A stretch of 32,176 nt of DNA. Origin: Nostocales cyanobacterium (GTDB taxonomy: Bacteria; Cyanobacteriota; Cyanobacteriia; Cyanobacteriales; Nostocaceae). A program made the translations under genes and the position numbers. The notes below the pieces were generated by a model. That model had not been told where the DNA came from and did no database searches. It saw nothing but the letters and a program-made list of their open reading frames with translations. The stretch is from assembly GCA_004293145.1 (NCBI GenBank), contig RDYJ01000038.1, forward strand, positions 1-32,176, written 5' to 3'. This document shows positions 9,480 to 21,770 of this stretch, piece after piece (position 1 is the stretch's first letter; each line of letters starts with the position of its first letter).

Positions 9480-10484
9480 TTAGACTTGAACTGCTAACTT
9501 TGCTTCACTAGCTGTCAATCGCTCGTAAACAGTACGCATTTTCAAACCTGTCAGCACTTGGAACAAACCAGTTCCGTTATTAGAACCTGGATACTCACGG
9601 TGTTGTAACAATAAGTGCGTCATTTCACCTGTGTATTTAGTAGATGTATTGCTCAGATGGTTTTCGATGTATATTACTTCGTCCAGGTTATCAAACTGAC
9701 CATCAACTTCTAAAACAGAGACGTAACGACCATAGTACACGTCTGAACCGTAGTACAACTGCATACCAGGGTAAGAACAGGTCAGTTTCCGTCCGCAAGG
9801 AGTCCACTGGATAGTTGAACCTTCATCGAATAAGTAAGCTGGAGCAAATCCTTCTTTACCTTCCCGTTGTAACATCCGTACCCGTAAAACTTTACGCTCG
9901 GTATCGTTTTTGATCAAGTTTGTGGGTAACACTTGTAAAACTACATCCGCAAATTCTCTTTGTGGTTCAATGAACTTTTCAAAGTCTGGTTTACGAGAAT
10001 TGATTTGCGCTAGAACATCTTCATAGCGGTGACCACGTTCAGCCATATCCCGTTGAATCTTCCAGGCAATTTTGACTTCATCACTGATGTCAAAGTAAAC
10101 GCTGAAATCAAGTAAGGCTCTCACACGTTCATCATATAAAGGATGCAGACCTTCAACTACTATAATGTGGTTTGGTTCAATCCGTTCTGGAGGATCGATA
10201 ATGCCGGTTTCGTGGTTGTAAATCGGCTTATCAACCGCTTGACCTTCTTTAAGAGCTTTAATTTGCTCATACATAAGATCAAAATTGTTAGCCCTGGGAT
10301 CAAGTGCAGTTATCCCTGTCTCTTTACGTTGTTTGCGATCTAATGAATGATAGTCATCTAAGCAAATGACTGTCATCAGGTCTTCACCAAACAAATCGAT
10401 CAATCGACGCAAAAACGTAGATTTACCACATCCTGAGTCTCCGGCTACTCCAATCAATACCACGCGTTCCGGCTTAATTGTCAT
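9480..10484 (-). CDS. prk: Phosphoribulokinase
   Basis: 334 aa; P-loop GVAGDSGCGKSTFLRRL, CLDDYHSLDR, EGLHPLYDERVR. Confidence 0.98.
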   Translation of the reverse strand: MTIKPERVVLIGVAGDSGCGKSTFLRRLIDLFGEDLMTVICLDDYHSLDRKQRKETGITALDPRANNFDLMYEQIKALKEGQAVDKPIYNHETGIIDPPERIEPNHIIVVEGLHPLYDERVRALLDFSVYFDISDEVKIAWKIQRDMAERGHRYEDVLAQINSRKPDFEKFIEPQREFADVVLQVLPTNLIKNDTERKVLRVRMLQREGKEGFAPAYLFDEGSTIQWTPCGRKLTCSYPGMQLYYGSDVYYGRYVSVLEVDGQFDNLDEVIYIENHLSNTSTKYTGEMTHLLLQHREYPGSNNGTGLFQVLTGLKMRTVYERLTASEAKLAVQV

Positions 10485-11228
10485 AAATCTCCTCTAAAAT
10501 ACTAAAAAATGTGTCAATCAATAATTTTTCTCACAACAGATTTTTGAAACCAGGAGTTCACCTCAATGGTAATGCCCTGCGTTCTTGTTACCCAGCACAA
10601 AAATATCAGATCAGGTTAATAGCAACAAAGCTATGTTTGTTGCTCAGTTGAACTATCCTGAATACTTGCCTGGTAAGTATTTAATCCTAGTGTTATACTA
10701 GATTTTAACAGAAAGATGTATTTTGTAACAAGATTTGCTGTTAAAAACAATCCTATAGTGTATCGATCATTATTCAAAAATATTTTAGCCAGTGGGAAAC
10801 AAGAAATCATCATTACCTATCCAAACCTGTTCAAAAATGTATATACTCCGTTGATAAATTTATATGTGGATATAGCTAAAAGAAGAGGTATAATTTCTTG
10901 AGGATACCTAGCCAATAAAGTTAAATATTTATTTTTGCTTTGTAGCAGTGTCAAAATATATATCTATGTTATTGGGAGAATTGAAAGCTATGTAGTTATC
11001 GAAAAAAAAATTAAATTGATTCATATTAACATTCTGTCCAAGACTTATCCTCTAACTTAGAAGATGAACAGGTGTGTTCTTTACCATACCCGATATGTCT
11101 TTACCGAGTGTACTTAGCAAGGCATCATTAAATGATGTCCTTTTCTCAGAAGGCCAGTTTTGTGCAACGAAAATCCGGTAAACTAAAGCTGGCATAGGAT
11201 GAGAATTATTTTTTTGATAAACGGTTAA

Positions 11229-12572
<1,344 letters not shown>

Positions 12573-12579
12573 TTTGCTT

Positions 12580-12607
12580 ATTGGTCATTGGTCATTGGTC
12601 ATTGGTC
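12580..12607. repeat. Heptamer tandem repeat (ATTGGTC)x4
   Basis: attggtcattggtcattggtcattggtc just downstream of petH. Confidence 0.9.
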
Positions 12608-12626
12608 ACTAGACAAAGGATAATTA

Positions 12627-12652
12627 GTAGGTAGGGCTGATGCTCTACCTAC
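12627..12652. terminator. Candidate hairpin downstream of petH
   Basis: gtaggtag-ggctgatgct-ctacctac: perfect 8-bp stem, extendable through a G-U pair and GC pairs; followed by aattgtttt. Confidence 0.5.
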
Positions 12653-12727
12653 AATTGTTTTGTTATGAATATATATAGAAGGTGACAGTAGTCAGATATT
12701 AAATTTTGAAATTTGGGTGCAAAATCT

Positions 12728-14017
12728 GTGGGTGTAAAACTAGGAATATTAGGATTAGGGACTGTGGGAACGGGGACTGTGCAATTATTGCAAAGCAAAG
12801 CAGGTCGTCACCCACTGTTATCAGAAATAGAAATATATCGGGTGGGAGTGCGATCGCTTGACAAAGCCCGTCCGGTAGAATTACCCACCGGGATAGTAAC
12901 TACAGATTTAGACGCAATTGTCAATGATCCAGAGATAGATATAATTGTTGAAGTTATGGGCGGATTGGAACCAGCGCGATCGCTCATCCTCACCGCTATT
13001 AAAAATGGTAAGCACGTAGTCACAGCCAATAAAGCCGCCATCTCTCGATTTGGAGCAGAAATATTTACCGCTGCCAACGAAGCCGGGGTATATGTAATGC
13101 TAGAAGCCTCTGTAGGCGGAGGTATCCCCGTAATTCAACCCCTGAAGCAGTCTTTAAGTGTCAACCAGATCCATGCCATCACTGGCATTGTCAACGGTAC
13201 AACTAATTACATCCTCACCAGGATGCAAACGGAAGGCAGCGACTTCAACGATGTTTTAGCTGATGCTCAACGTCTAGGTTATGCCGAAGCTGACCCCACC
13301 GCTGATGTGGATGGCTTAGATGCAGCAGATAAAATTGCTATCTTGGCATCTTTAGGCTTTGGTGGGCGGATTAACCTCCAAGATGTATATTGTGAAGGCA
13401 TTCGCCAAGTCACCAAGACAGATATTGCCTATGCTGCCAAATTGGGATTTGTGATTAAACTACTGGCGATCGCCAAAGGTCAAACCGATGACAACTCTCA
13501 GCTATCAGTAAGAGTACATCCTACCTTAGTACCCCAAACACATCCTTTAGCCAGTATTAACGGTGTTTATAATGCCATTCTCGTTGAAGGTGAACCCATT
13601 GGTCAAGTCATGTTTTTTGGACCTGGTGCCGGTGCCGGTGCTACTGCTAGTGCCGTCTGCTCAGATATCCTCAATCTTGTAGCAACTCTAAAAACTAATA
13701 CCCCCACACCAAATCCTCTGTTAGCTTGTAGCCATCAACATTACTCTCAAATTGCCCCTATTGACCAACTCATCACCCGATTTTATGCTCGGTTCTTAAC
13801 AAAAGATCAACCAGGTGTAATTGGTAAATTGGGTACTATTTTTGGCAAATATGGCGTGAGTTTAGAATCTGTAGTGCAAACTGGGTTTCAGGCAGAACTA
13901 GCAGAAATTGTGGTTGTCACCCACGATGTCAGAGAAGGGGACTTTAGGCAAGCTTTAGCTGAAATTCAAAGCTTAGACGCAATAGACAGCATTCCTAGCA
14001 TCTTACGTGTGCTTTGA
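12728..14017 (+). CDS. hom: Homoserine dehydrogenase
   Basis: VKLGILGLGTVGTGTVQLLQ nucleotide-binding motif, GIVNGTTNYILTRM, C-terminal ACT domain (RFYARFLTKDQPGVIGKLGTIFGKYGVSLESV). In-frame GTG at 12728 (MGVKLG...) preferred over TTG at 12713. Confidence 0.96.
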   Translation: MGVKLGILGLGTVGTGTVQLLQSKAGRHPLLSEIEIYRVGVRSLDKARPVELPTGIVTTDLDAIVNDPEIDIIVEVMGGLEPARSLILTAIKNGKHVVTANKAAISRFGAEIFTAANEAGVYVMLEASVGGGIPVIQPLKQSLSVNQIHAITGIVNGTTNYILTRMQTEGSDFNDVLADAQRLGYAEADPTADVDGLDAADKIAILASLGFGGRINLQDVYCEGIRQVTKTDIAYAAKLGFVIKLLAIAKGQTDDNSQLSVRVHPTLVPQTHPLASINGVYNAILVEGEPIGQVMFFGPGAGAGATASAVCSDILNLVATLKTNTPTPNPLLACSHQHYSQIAPIDQLITRFYARFLTKDQPGVIGKLGTIFGKYGVSLESVVQTGFQAELAEIVVVTHDVREGDFRQALAEIQSLDAIDSIPSILRVL

Positions 14018-14021
14018 GGAG

Positions 14022-14077
14022 GTTGGGGAGTTGGGGAGTTGGGGAGTTGGGGAGTTGGGGAGTTGGGGAGTTGGGGA
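14022..14077. repeat. Octamer tandem repeat (GTTGGGGA)x7
   Basis: Seven exact consecutive units counted directly. Confidence 0.95.
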
Positions 14078-14088
14078 TAAATATTTAC

Positions 14089-14556
<468 letters not shown>

Positions 14557-15336
14557 TTTTACTTCCGTAATTTTGACTTGACAATTGACGTTTAAAAGGG
14601 CTTTGAGTGTCCTATAACCATGATTAACCCCTTTACCTTCACTGCATCAACCACAGGGTAGAAATTAGCAGGAGGATAGAAGTCAAAAAGTAACAGGGTG
14701 TATTAAAATCAGCTTTCTGAGTTTTATGAGTGTAAATTGACTGGAATCTTACTCATCGAAGCACAAATTTGCCAAAATTCAGTCCACCTCTGATGCCTAA
14801 AAGTCTAAACGCTGATTTTATCTGATATTAAAGCTATCTTCAGCCGCATTCGTCAATTAACCGATTCATACATAATATTATGACGTAACATTTTTAGTAT
14901 CTGTTCATATTAACTAGACATTCATGTTAATCAATGATATAATAGTGGGTTTGCCTATAAAATATGGAAAAAGTAAGTCGTCTTGTTGCTGCTAAGGATT
15001 TGCAGAAATACCTCAATGTTTTCTGATTAACATCCCATCGCTAGAGATTAGTTATAAGTAAATATAAGTCTATGTTCATGTTATTATAGCAAAAAAATGA
15101 TTTACTCCTGTTATCAAATAAAATTAACCGAAATGTAATTATATTCAGTAGGTCGGCGTTAAAAATTGTCGTGATCACAAGGCAGCTATGCTGGAGGGAA
15201 GAGGTTTTTAGGCAACTTTACGTTTCGTTACATACTTCTGTTTTTTTTGCGCCTTTCTACTGTTCAGTGAGCATAAACGCTAAACCGAGTTGGTGATCTT
15301 TGTGAGCAGGATATTAATGGTAAATAAATTGCCGGG

Positions 15337-17061
15337 ATGCCAGAGCAACAGCCCGACCTTGTTGACAAAAGTTTGGAAATCAAGAAAGTGTCAACTCAAG
15401 AGCCAAAAATGGATGAACTCCCAACTATAGAATTTCCCTCCCGTGGGAAACTGAAGGCCAGTTCATGGCGTATCCATCAAAAAATTGGCTATGGCTACTT
15501 TGTAGCTATTGGAATCGGCTTTTTTGGTTCTATGACTGGATTGGTGCTGGCCAACTACTACCGAGGAAGAGAAGTTCGGCAATTCAATCAAGCCAACCAC
15601 CAAGGAGAATTACTCAACGAGTATAAAGATGCGGTAATTGGGGCGCAATTCAGAGCTTCTAACTTAGTTGCTATATTGGATAATGCACAAAAGATAGACA
15701 GGAAAAAAACTGAATTGATCAATTCTTTTACCGAAGCTAAAAAATTAGAAGCAAAAATTACTGAATATATCAACAGTAACCCACAAACTTTAGCAGCAAA
15801 CAGCCGGACTTTACAGACTTTATTAGTGGATTATTCTGCTCACCTCACCAGTTATATCAAGCAGATAAAAACTATTTTGCGGACATTAGATACTCAAAAC
15901 TTACAGCCAGAACAGGTAAATTCAGTGCGAAAGCAGTTACTGGTAGTAATGGGTAGTAACACAGTCGAAGAGCTAGATCGTTTATCTGAGCAATTGACTA
16001 ACATCTTACAAACGGCTGAACTACAGGAGGAAGAGAGAAGGATAGATGTAGAGCAAGCTAGATTTGTAGAAAGAGCAATTTTTATTATCAGTATGCTGGT
16101 ATCGGTGGCTGTTGCAGCTATAGTGGCTTGGCGTACCAGTCGAGCGATCGCTGAACCTGTAATTACTGTAACTCAAGTAGCGGAACAGGTGGCAAAAAAA
16201 TCTAACTTTGATTTACGCGCTCCCATCACTACTGATGATGAAATAGGTTTACTGGCTAAATCTCTAAATCGCTTGATTGAGCGAGTATCTGAACGCACTA
16301 AACAACTAGAACAAGCAAAAGAATTAGCTGAAGCTGCTAGTAAGGCCAAAAGCCAATTTCTAGCCAATGTTAGCCACGAGTTACGCACACCGTTAAATGC
16401 AGTCATTGGGTTAAGTCAACTGTTGAAAGATGATGCTGCTGATATTGGTGCATCCTCAGATTTTATTACTGATTTAGAAACTATCAACTCTGCTGGTAGA
16501 CATTTACTAGAACTAATTAACGATATTCTTGATTTGTCAAAAATTGAAGCGGGAAAAATGACCCTCTACCCAGAAATATTTGACATCATCACTTTAATTA
16601 ATAATGTTGTTCTCACAGTTAAACCAGCTATGGAAAAAAATGGCAATACCTTAGTAGTAGACTGTGATGAAAATCTGGGAACAATGTATGCTGACCAAAC
16701 GAGAATGCGCCAAGTATTATTAAATTTACTCAGCAATGCTGCCAAGTTTACCACAAACGGCAAAGTAACATTAACTGTTAAACATAAGAAAACAACAATA
16801 CTGAAAGAAGCTCCTTTGGGTGTGATTAGTTTGACTGTCACTGATACAGGAATTGGAATGTCACCCAATCAACAGCAGCAACTGTTTCAACCCTTCATAC
16901 AAGGGGATACCTCAACGACCAAAAAATATGGTGGTACTGGTCTGGGATTAGCTATTAGTCGTCATTTTTGCCAGATGATGGGAGGTGAGATTATTGTCAA
17001 AAGTCAGCTTGGTGCTGGTTCTACTTTTAGCATAAATTTACCTTTGACAGTTCAGCAATAA
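15337..17061 (+). CDS. Membrane sensor histidine kinase (TM - extracytoplasmic helical domain - TM - HAMP - HisKA - HATPase_c)
   Basis: SQFLANVSHELRTPLNAVIGLSQLL (H-box), LLNLLSNAAKFT (N-box), DTGIGM, KKYGGTGLGLAIS; HAMP-like AWRTSRAIAEPV...; no receiver domain or adjacent regulator. Confidence 0.93.
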   Translation: MPEQQPDLVDKSLEIKKVSTQEPKMDELPTIEFPSRGKLKASSWRIHQKIGYGYFVAIGIGFFGSMTGLVLANYYRGREVRQFNQANHQGELLNEYKDAVIGAQFRASNLVAILDNAQKIDRKKTELINSFTEAKKLEAKITEYINSNPQTLAANSRTLQTLLVDYSAHLTSYIKQIKTILRTLDTQNLQPEQVNSVRKQLLVVMGSNTVEELDRLSEQLTNILQTAELQEEERRIDVEQARFVERAIFIISMLVSVAVAAIVAWRTSRAIAEPVITVTQVAEQVAKKSNFDLRAPITTDDEIGLLAKSLNRLIERVSERTKQLEQAKELAEAASKAKSQFLANVSHELRTPLNAVIGLSQLLKDDAADIGASSDFITDLETINSAGRHLLELINDILDLSKIEAGKMTLYPEIFDIITLINNVVLTVKPAMEKNGNTLVVDCDENLGTMYADQTRMRQVLLNLLSNAAKFTTNGKVTLTVKHKKTTILKEAPLGVISLTVTDTGIGMSPNQQQQLFQPFIQGDTSTTKKYGGTGLGLAISRHFCQMMGGEIIVKSQLGAGSTFSINLPLTVQQ

Positions 17062-17194
17062 GTTTAGCAGGTGACAGGTAACAGTTCAAAGTCTCTTGGA
17101 ATCTGATATTTACTGACCCAAGTTGCGGAGGATATTGTACCCTGACCAATAGCTACAATTTATAGATGTCACAGAATTGCTCTTCCACACACCC

Positions 17195-19525
17195 ATGACC
17201 ACCAAAATTGACTTCCTTAGCCACCTCAACCCCAACCAACGTCAAGCCGTTGAACACTACTGCGGACCCTTATTAGTCGTAGCTGGTGCTGGTTCCGGTA
17301 AAACCAGGGCGCTGACTTATCGAATTGCTAATTTAATTCTGCAACACCATGTTAATCCTGAAAATATCTTAGCAGTAACTTTCACCAACAAAGCCGCACG
17401 GGAGATGAAAGACAGGATTCAAAGATTATTTGCTGAACAATTAGCAATTACACAACACGGTCAAAAGTTGGATTTATTGCCAGAATATGAACAAACTCAG
17501 TTAAAATCAAAGGTTTACCGCACCTACATCAAAAATATGTGGTGTGGCACTTTCCACAGTCTATTTTCTCGCATTCTTCGCTTTGATATCGAAAAATATC
17601 AAGATGAAAAAGGACGACGTTGGCAGAAAAACTTTTCTATTTTTGATGAATCTGACGTACAGAGTTTAATTAAAGAAATAGTTACAAAAGAACTGAATCT
17701 AGATAGTAAAAAATTTGAACCTAAATCCGTTCGCTACGCTATCAGCAACGCTAAAAACCAAGGTTTATCACCTCAAGAGTTTGAACGGGAACAACCTAAT
17801 TATCGGGGTCGGGTAATTGCTGATGTTTACAATCGTTATCAAGATAGATTAGCACAAAACAACGCTTTAGATTTTGATGATTTAATTCTCATACCTACAA
17901 GATTATTTCAGCAAAATGAGCAAGTTCTAGGTTATTGGCATCGCAAATTTTGTCATATTTTAGTAGATGAATACCAAGACACAAACCGCACTCAATATGA
18001 TCTCATTCAGCTTTTAGTTACCAACGGTGAAAATCGGAAAAGTGAATGGAATTGGGAAAATCGCTCTGTGTTTGTAGTTGGTGATGCTGACCAATCAATT
18101 TATAGTTTTAGAATGGCAGATTTTACCATCTTACTAGAATTTCAAGAAAATTTTGGCGATGGTTTGGAAGATGATGATACCCGAACAATGGTAAAATTAG
18201 AAGAAAACTATCGTTCCTGTGAAAACATCCTTCAAGCTGCAAATGAACTAATTGAAAATAACACCCAACGCATTGATAAAATTCTCAAAGCTACACGAGA
18301 TCCCGGAGAAGAAATTTATTGTTATAAAGCTGATGATGAAATAGCAGAAGCGGATTTTGTAATTAATCAAATTCGTACTTTAGAACATCAAAACCCAGAC
18401 ATAAATTGGGGTAACTTTGCTATTCTTTATCGTACAAACGCTCAATCTCGACCCTTTGAAGATTTATTAGTAAAATATCAAATTCCTTATACAGTTGTGG
18501 GAGGAATGAAATTTTATGACCGCAAAGAAATTAAAGATGTTGTTGCTTATTTAAGAGCAATTAATAATCCCGCTGATACCGTGAGTTTATTAAGAGTTAT
18601 TAACACTCCCCGTCGAGGAATTGGTAAATCAACTGTGGATGCTTTGATGAATGCTTCCCAACAATTAGGTACAACCCTATGGGAAATATTAAGTGATCAA
18701 ACTTCAGTTAATACCTTAGCGGGTCGTGCCGCAAAGTCTGTCAATGGGTTTGCTAAAATTATTGAAAAATGGCAAGAAAAAACCACAAAAGTCCCCGGTT
18801 CTGAGATTTTAGAAGGAATTTTAGAAGATTCTGGCTATATTCAAGACTTAATGGCACAAGGAACAGATGAAGCTGATAATCGAATCAGTAACGTTAAAGA
18901 ACTTTATAACGCCATCACGCAATTTCAAGATGAAAACCAAGGAGATGATATTTCCTTACAAGCATTTTTACAAAGTGCGGCGCTAAGTTCTGATTTAGAT
19001 AATTTAAAAGAAGGACAAACAGCAGTTTCCTTGATGACACTACACGCTTCCAAAGGTTTAGAATTTCCAGTAGTCTTTTTAGTCGGCTTAGAACAAGGAC
19101 TATTTCCTGGTTATCGTTCCTTACAAGATCCAGCATCTTTAGAAGAGGAACGACGTTTATGTTATGTGGGAATAACTCGCGCCAAAGAACGTCTATTTAT
19201 ATCCCATGCTAGAGAAAGACGGTTATATGGTTCTAGAGAACCTGCTTTGCGATCGCAATTTCTCGACGAACTACCAGAAGAACTTTTAACCACAAAACAT
19301 AAAGTTACTCGCACTTTTACTAAGTCCGCATCTGCAAAACCTATTAATCAAGCCATATCACAAAAATGGCTAGTAGGCGAAAAAGTGTTACATAAAACCT
19401 TTGGAATTGGTGAAATTACACACGTTTTTGGAGAAGGCAATAAAATTTCTGTAGCGATTAAATTTGCTAGTTTGGGTCAAAAAATTATTGACCCCAGAGT
19501 AGCGCAGTTGCAAAGAATGGAATGA
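17195..19525 (+). CDS. pcrA: ATP-dependent DNA helicase, UvrD/PcrA (Rep) family
   Basis: LNPNQRQAVEHYCGPLLVVAGAGSGKTRALTYRI, HILVDEYQDTNRTQYDLI, VVGDADQSIYSFR, LMTLHASKGLEFPVVFLVGLEQGLFP. ATG at 17195 preferred over TTG at 17177. Confidence 0.96.
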   Translation: MTTKIDFLSHLNPNQRQAVEHYCGPLLVVAGAGSGKTRALTYRIANLILQHHVNPENILAVTFTNKAAREMKDRIQRLFAEQLAITQHGQKLDLLPEYEQTQLKSKVYRTYIKNMWCGTFHSLFSRILRFDIEKYQDEKGRRWQKNFSIFDESDVQSLIKEIVTKELNLDSKKFEPKSVRYAISNAKNQGLSPQEFEREQPNYRGRVIADVYNRYQDRLAQNNALDFDDLILIPTRLFQQNEQVLGYWHRKFCHILVDEYQDTNRTQYDLIQLLVTNGENRKSEWNWENRSVFVVGDADQSIYSFRMADFTILLEFQENFGDGLEDDDTRTMVKLEENYRSCENILQAANELIENNTQRIDKILKATRDPGEEIYCYKADDEIAEADFVINQIRTLEHQNPDINWGNFAILYRTNAQSRPFEDLLVKYQIPYTVVGGMKFYDRKEIKDVVAYLRAINNPADTVSLLRVINTPRRGIGKSTVDALMNASQQLGTTLWEILSDQTSVNTLAGRAAKSVNGFAKIIEKWQEKTTKVPGSEILEGILEDSGYIQDLMAQGTDEADNRISNVKELYNAITQFQDENQGDDISLQAFLQSAALSSDLDNLKEGQTAVSLMTLHASKGLEFPVVFLVGLEQGLFPGYRSLQDPASLEEERRLCYVGITRAKERLFISHARERRLYGSREPALRSQFLDELPEELLTTKHKVTRTFTKSASAKPINQAISQKWLVGEKVLHKTFGIGEITHVFGEGNKISVAIKFASLGQKIIDPRVAQLQRME

Positions 19526-19527
19526 AC

Positions 19528-19558
19528 GGGACTGGGGACTGGGGACTGGGGACTGGGA
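19528..19558. repeat. Heptamer tandem repeat (ACTGGGG)x4
   Basis: gggactggggactggggactggggactggga just after the pcrA stop codon. Confidence 0.9.
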
Positions 19559-19846
19559 AGAATAACCCATTACCTATTACCAATTACCTGTAATAATTTT
19601 TAAGCAAGTGAGAAATTTTCATCAAAACTTTATGATATCTGTTCACATTCAAAATCTCAAAAAGGTGAAAACCCTTGAAAAATCATAGCTATACCCAGAC
19701 ATAACCACAGAAATAACTACTTGATATTCAAGATTAAATTTATAAATTTAGTAAAAATACCGAAGGAACTGTACAAGAAATCGGTTTTATATGTCACAAT
19801 AAATTGCTATAAAACAAAAAAAATGTCAAGCACATAGCCATAGAGT

Positions 19847-19859
19847 TGTACTCCGTACA
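19847..19859. promoter_or_regulatory. Candidate palindromic operator upstream of the FAAL gene
   Basis: TGTAC-TCC-GTACA perfect 5-bp inverted repeat, 62 nt upstream of the ATG at 19922. Confidence 0.2.
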
Positions 19860-19921
19860 GCCCATAAATATACAGTGCTATATATTAATTTCAGATACCC
19901 TAAATTTTTCGGGGTCGTCTA

Positions 19922-21760
19922 ATGACTCAAAGCCTAGCTACCCAAAATCAGCCCATGAGCAACTTCTCTACCCTGGTCGAACTACTCCGCTGGCGTGCTG
20001 ATCAGCAACCAGATAAACTCGCCTATACATTCCTGATAGATGGGAAAACAGAGGGTTTAAAGTTTACATATCAAGAACTTGACCGTCAAGCCCGTGCTAT
20101 TGGTGCATTGTTACAGCAACACAATGGCAAAGGACACAGAGCATTGTTACTTTATCCCCAGGGCTTGGAAGTCATAGCGGCTTTCTTGGGTAGTCTCTAT
20201 GCTGGAGTAATAGCCATACCAGTACCACCCCCTGATGCGGGTAGGTTAAAACGAGCATTACCCCGGTTAAGGGCAATTGTTAAAGATGCTAATGCGACCT
20301 TTGCCTTAACTAATCAAAGTTTTTTAGAGATTCTGCAAGCTGAAGAATCAGATTTTCCTGAATTTAGGGAAATGACTTGGTTTGCTACTGAAAACGTAGA
20401 TTTAAGCCTAGCAGATGATTGGCAAGATCCCCAAGTTACTCCTGAGAGTTTGGCATATTTGCAATATACCTCTGGTTCTACTTCCACACCCAAAGGGGTA
20501 ATGATCAGCCATCACAACATTATTCACCACTGCGGTTATCTACAAAAAGCCTGTGGTTATGATGCTGATAGTGTTTCTATTACTTGGATGCCCTATTTCC
20601 ATGATTATGGATTAGTGGAAGGCATGACCGAACCACTCTACAACGGTCATCCCTGCTATGTCATCTCTCCCTTGGCATTCATTAAACGGCCACTGCGCTG
20701 GCTGCAAGCTATTGAGCGTTATCGGGGTACTCACTCTCAAGCGCCTAACTTTGCCTATGAACTGTGTGTGAGTCGTGTTACTGATGAACAAGTGGCAAGT
20801 TTAGATTTAAGTAGTTGGCAAGCAGCGGGAAATGCGGCAGAACCAATTAATCCTAGAGTATTAGAAGAATTCTTTGAAAAATTCGCTCCTGCTGGTTTTC
20901 AGTGGGAAACCTTTGCACCAGCTTATGGTTTAGCAGAAGATACATTATTAGTATCCACCAGTCCCAAAGGAAAATCACCAGTATTGTGTCTGGTGAAAAC
21001 ATCAGAAATTGAGAAAAACAAAATTGTCGAAGCTGATGGTTGGGGTGATGGGGTTCGGGCTATTCCTGGCTGTGGACAACTGGTATGTGATACTAAAGTG
21101 GCAATAGTTGATCCTGATACTTTGAAACTTTGTCATCCTGATGAAGTGGGTGAAGTTTGGGTATCTGATCCGAGTGTAGCAGGTGGATATTGGCAGCGTC
21201 CAGAAGAAAGTGAGAGTACCTTCCGAGCCTATACGAATGATACTAAAGAAGGTCCATTTTTGAGAACTGGGGACTTAGGTTTTATGCGTGGTGGTGAGTT
21301 ATTCATCACTGGACGGATCAAAGATTTGATTATTATCAGAGGTACAAATCACTATCCTCAAGATATCGAGTGGACAGTACAACAAATTCATCCTTGTTTG
21401 CGTCCTGACTATGGTGCGGCCTTCTCTATAGAGTCAGAAGGTGTGGAAAGATTGATAGTGGTGCAGGAAGTAAAACGTAATGCCGAAGAATATCAAGCTG
21501 AGGAAGTCATCAGTAATATTCGTCAGGCGATCGCTGAAATTCATGAACTACAAGTTTATGCTGTAGTCTTAGCTAAACCCGGTAATATCCTCAAAACATC
21601 CAGCGGTAAAATTCAACGTCGCGCTTGTAAAGCCAGTTTCCTATCAGGAGAGTTGGAAGTGTTATCAGACTGGAGTGAAAACCCAAAATACAGCAACCAC
21701 TACCGTAAATTATCCCATGAAGTTGATACCTTGCTAAATCAAGTGCAAGTTAGCAAATAA
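19922..21760 (+). CDS. Fatty acyl-AMP ligase (FAAL)
   Basis: Adenylation motif YLQYTSGSTSTPKGVMISHHNIIHHCG; FAAL-typical WMPYFHDYGLVEGMTEPLYNGHPCYVISPLAFIKRPLRWLQAIERYRGTHSQAPNFAYELC; C-terminal KTSSGKIQRRACK. Confidence 0.95.
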   Translation: MTQSLATQNQPMSNFSTLVELLRWRADQQPDKLAYTFLIDGKTEGLKFTYQELDRQARAIGALLQQHNGKGHRALLLYPQGLEVIAAFLGSLYAGVIAIPVPPPDAGRLKRALPRLRAIVKDANATFALTNQSFLEILQAEESDFPEFREMTWFATENVDLSLADDWQDPQVTPESLAYLQYTSGSTSTPKGVMISHHNIIHHCGYLQKACGYDADSVSITWMPYFHDYGLVEGMTEPLYNGHPCYVISPLAFIKRPLRWLQAIERYRGTHSQAPNFAYELCVSRVTDEQVASLDLSSWQAAGNAAEPINPRVLEEFFEKFAPAGFQWETFAPAYGLAEDTLLVSTSPKGKSPVLCLVKTSEIEKNKIVEADGWGDGVRAIPGCGQLVCDTKVAIVDPDTLKLCHPDEVGEVWVSDPSVAGGYWQRPEESESTFRAYTNDTKEGPFLRTGDLGFMRGGELFITGRIKDLIIIRGTNHYPQDIEWTVQQIHPCLRPDYGAAFSIESEGVERLIVVQEVKRNAEEYQAEEVISNIRQAIAEIHELQVYAVVLAKPGNILKTSSGKIQRRACKASFLSGELEVLSDWSENPKYSNHYRKLSHEVDTLLNQVQVSK

Positions 21761-21770
21761 GGAGAACACC

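Noticed and set aside
10631-10901. Small ORFs in the prk-petH gap (10631..10813 -, 10716..10901 +)
   Set aside because: Mutually overlapping, AT-rich, no recognisable domain or clear ribosome-binding site.
19847-19859. TGTACTCCGTACA as a LexA box or NtcA site
   Set aside because: LexA-type boxes in Anabaena need a 4-nt gap between GTAC and GTWC, and NtcA needs GTA-N8-TAC; neither spacing fits.
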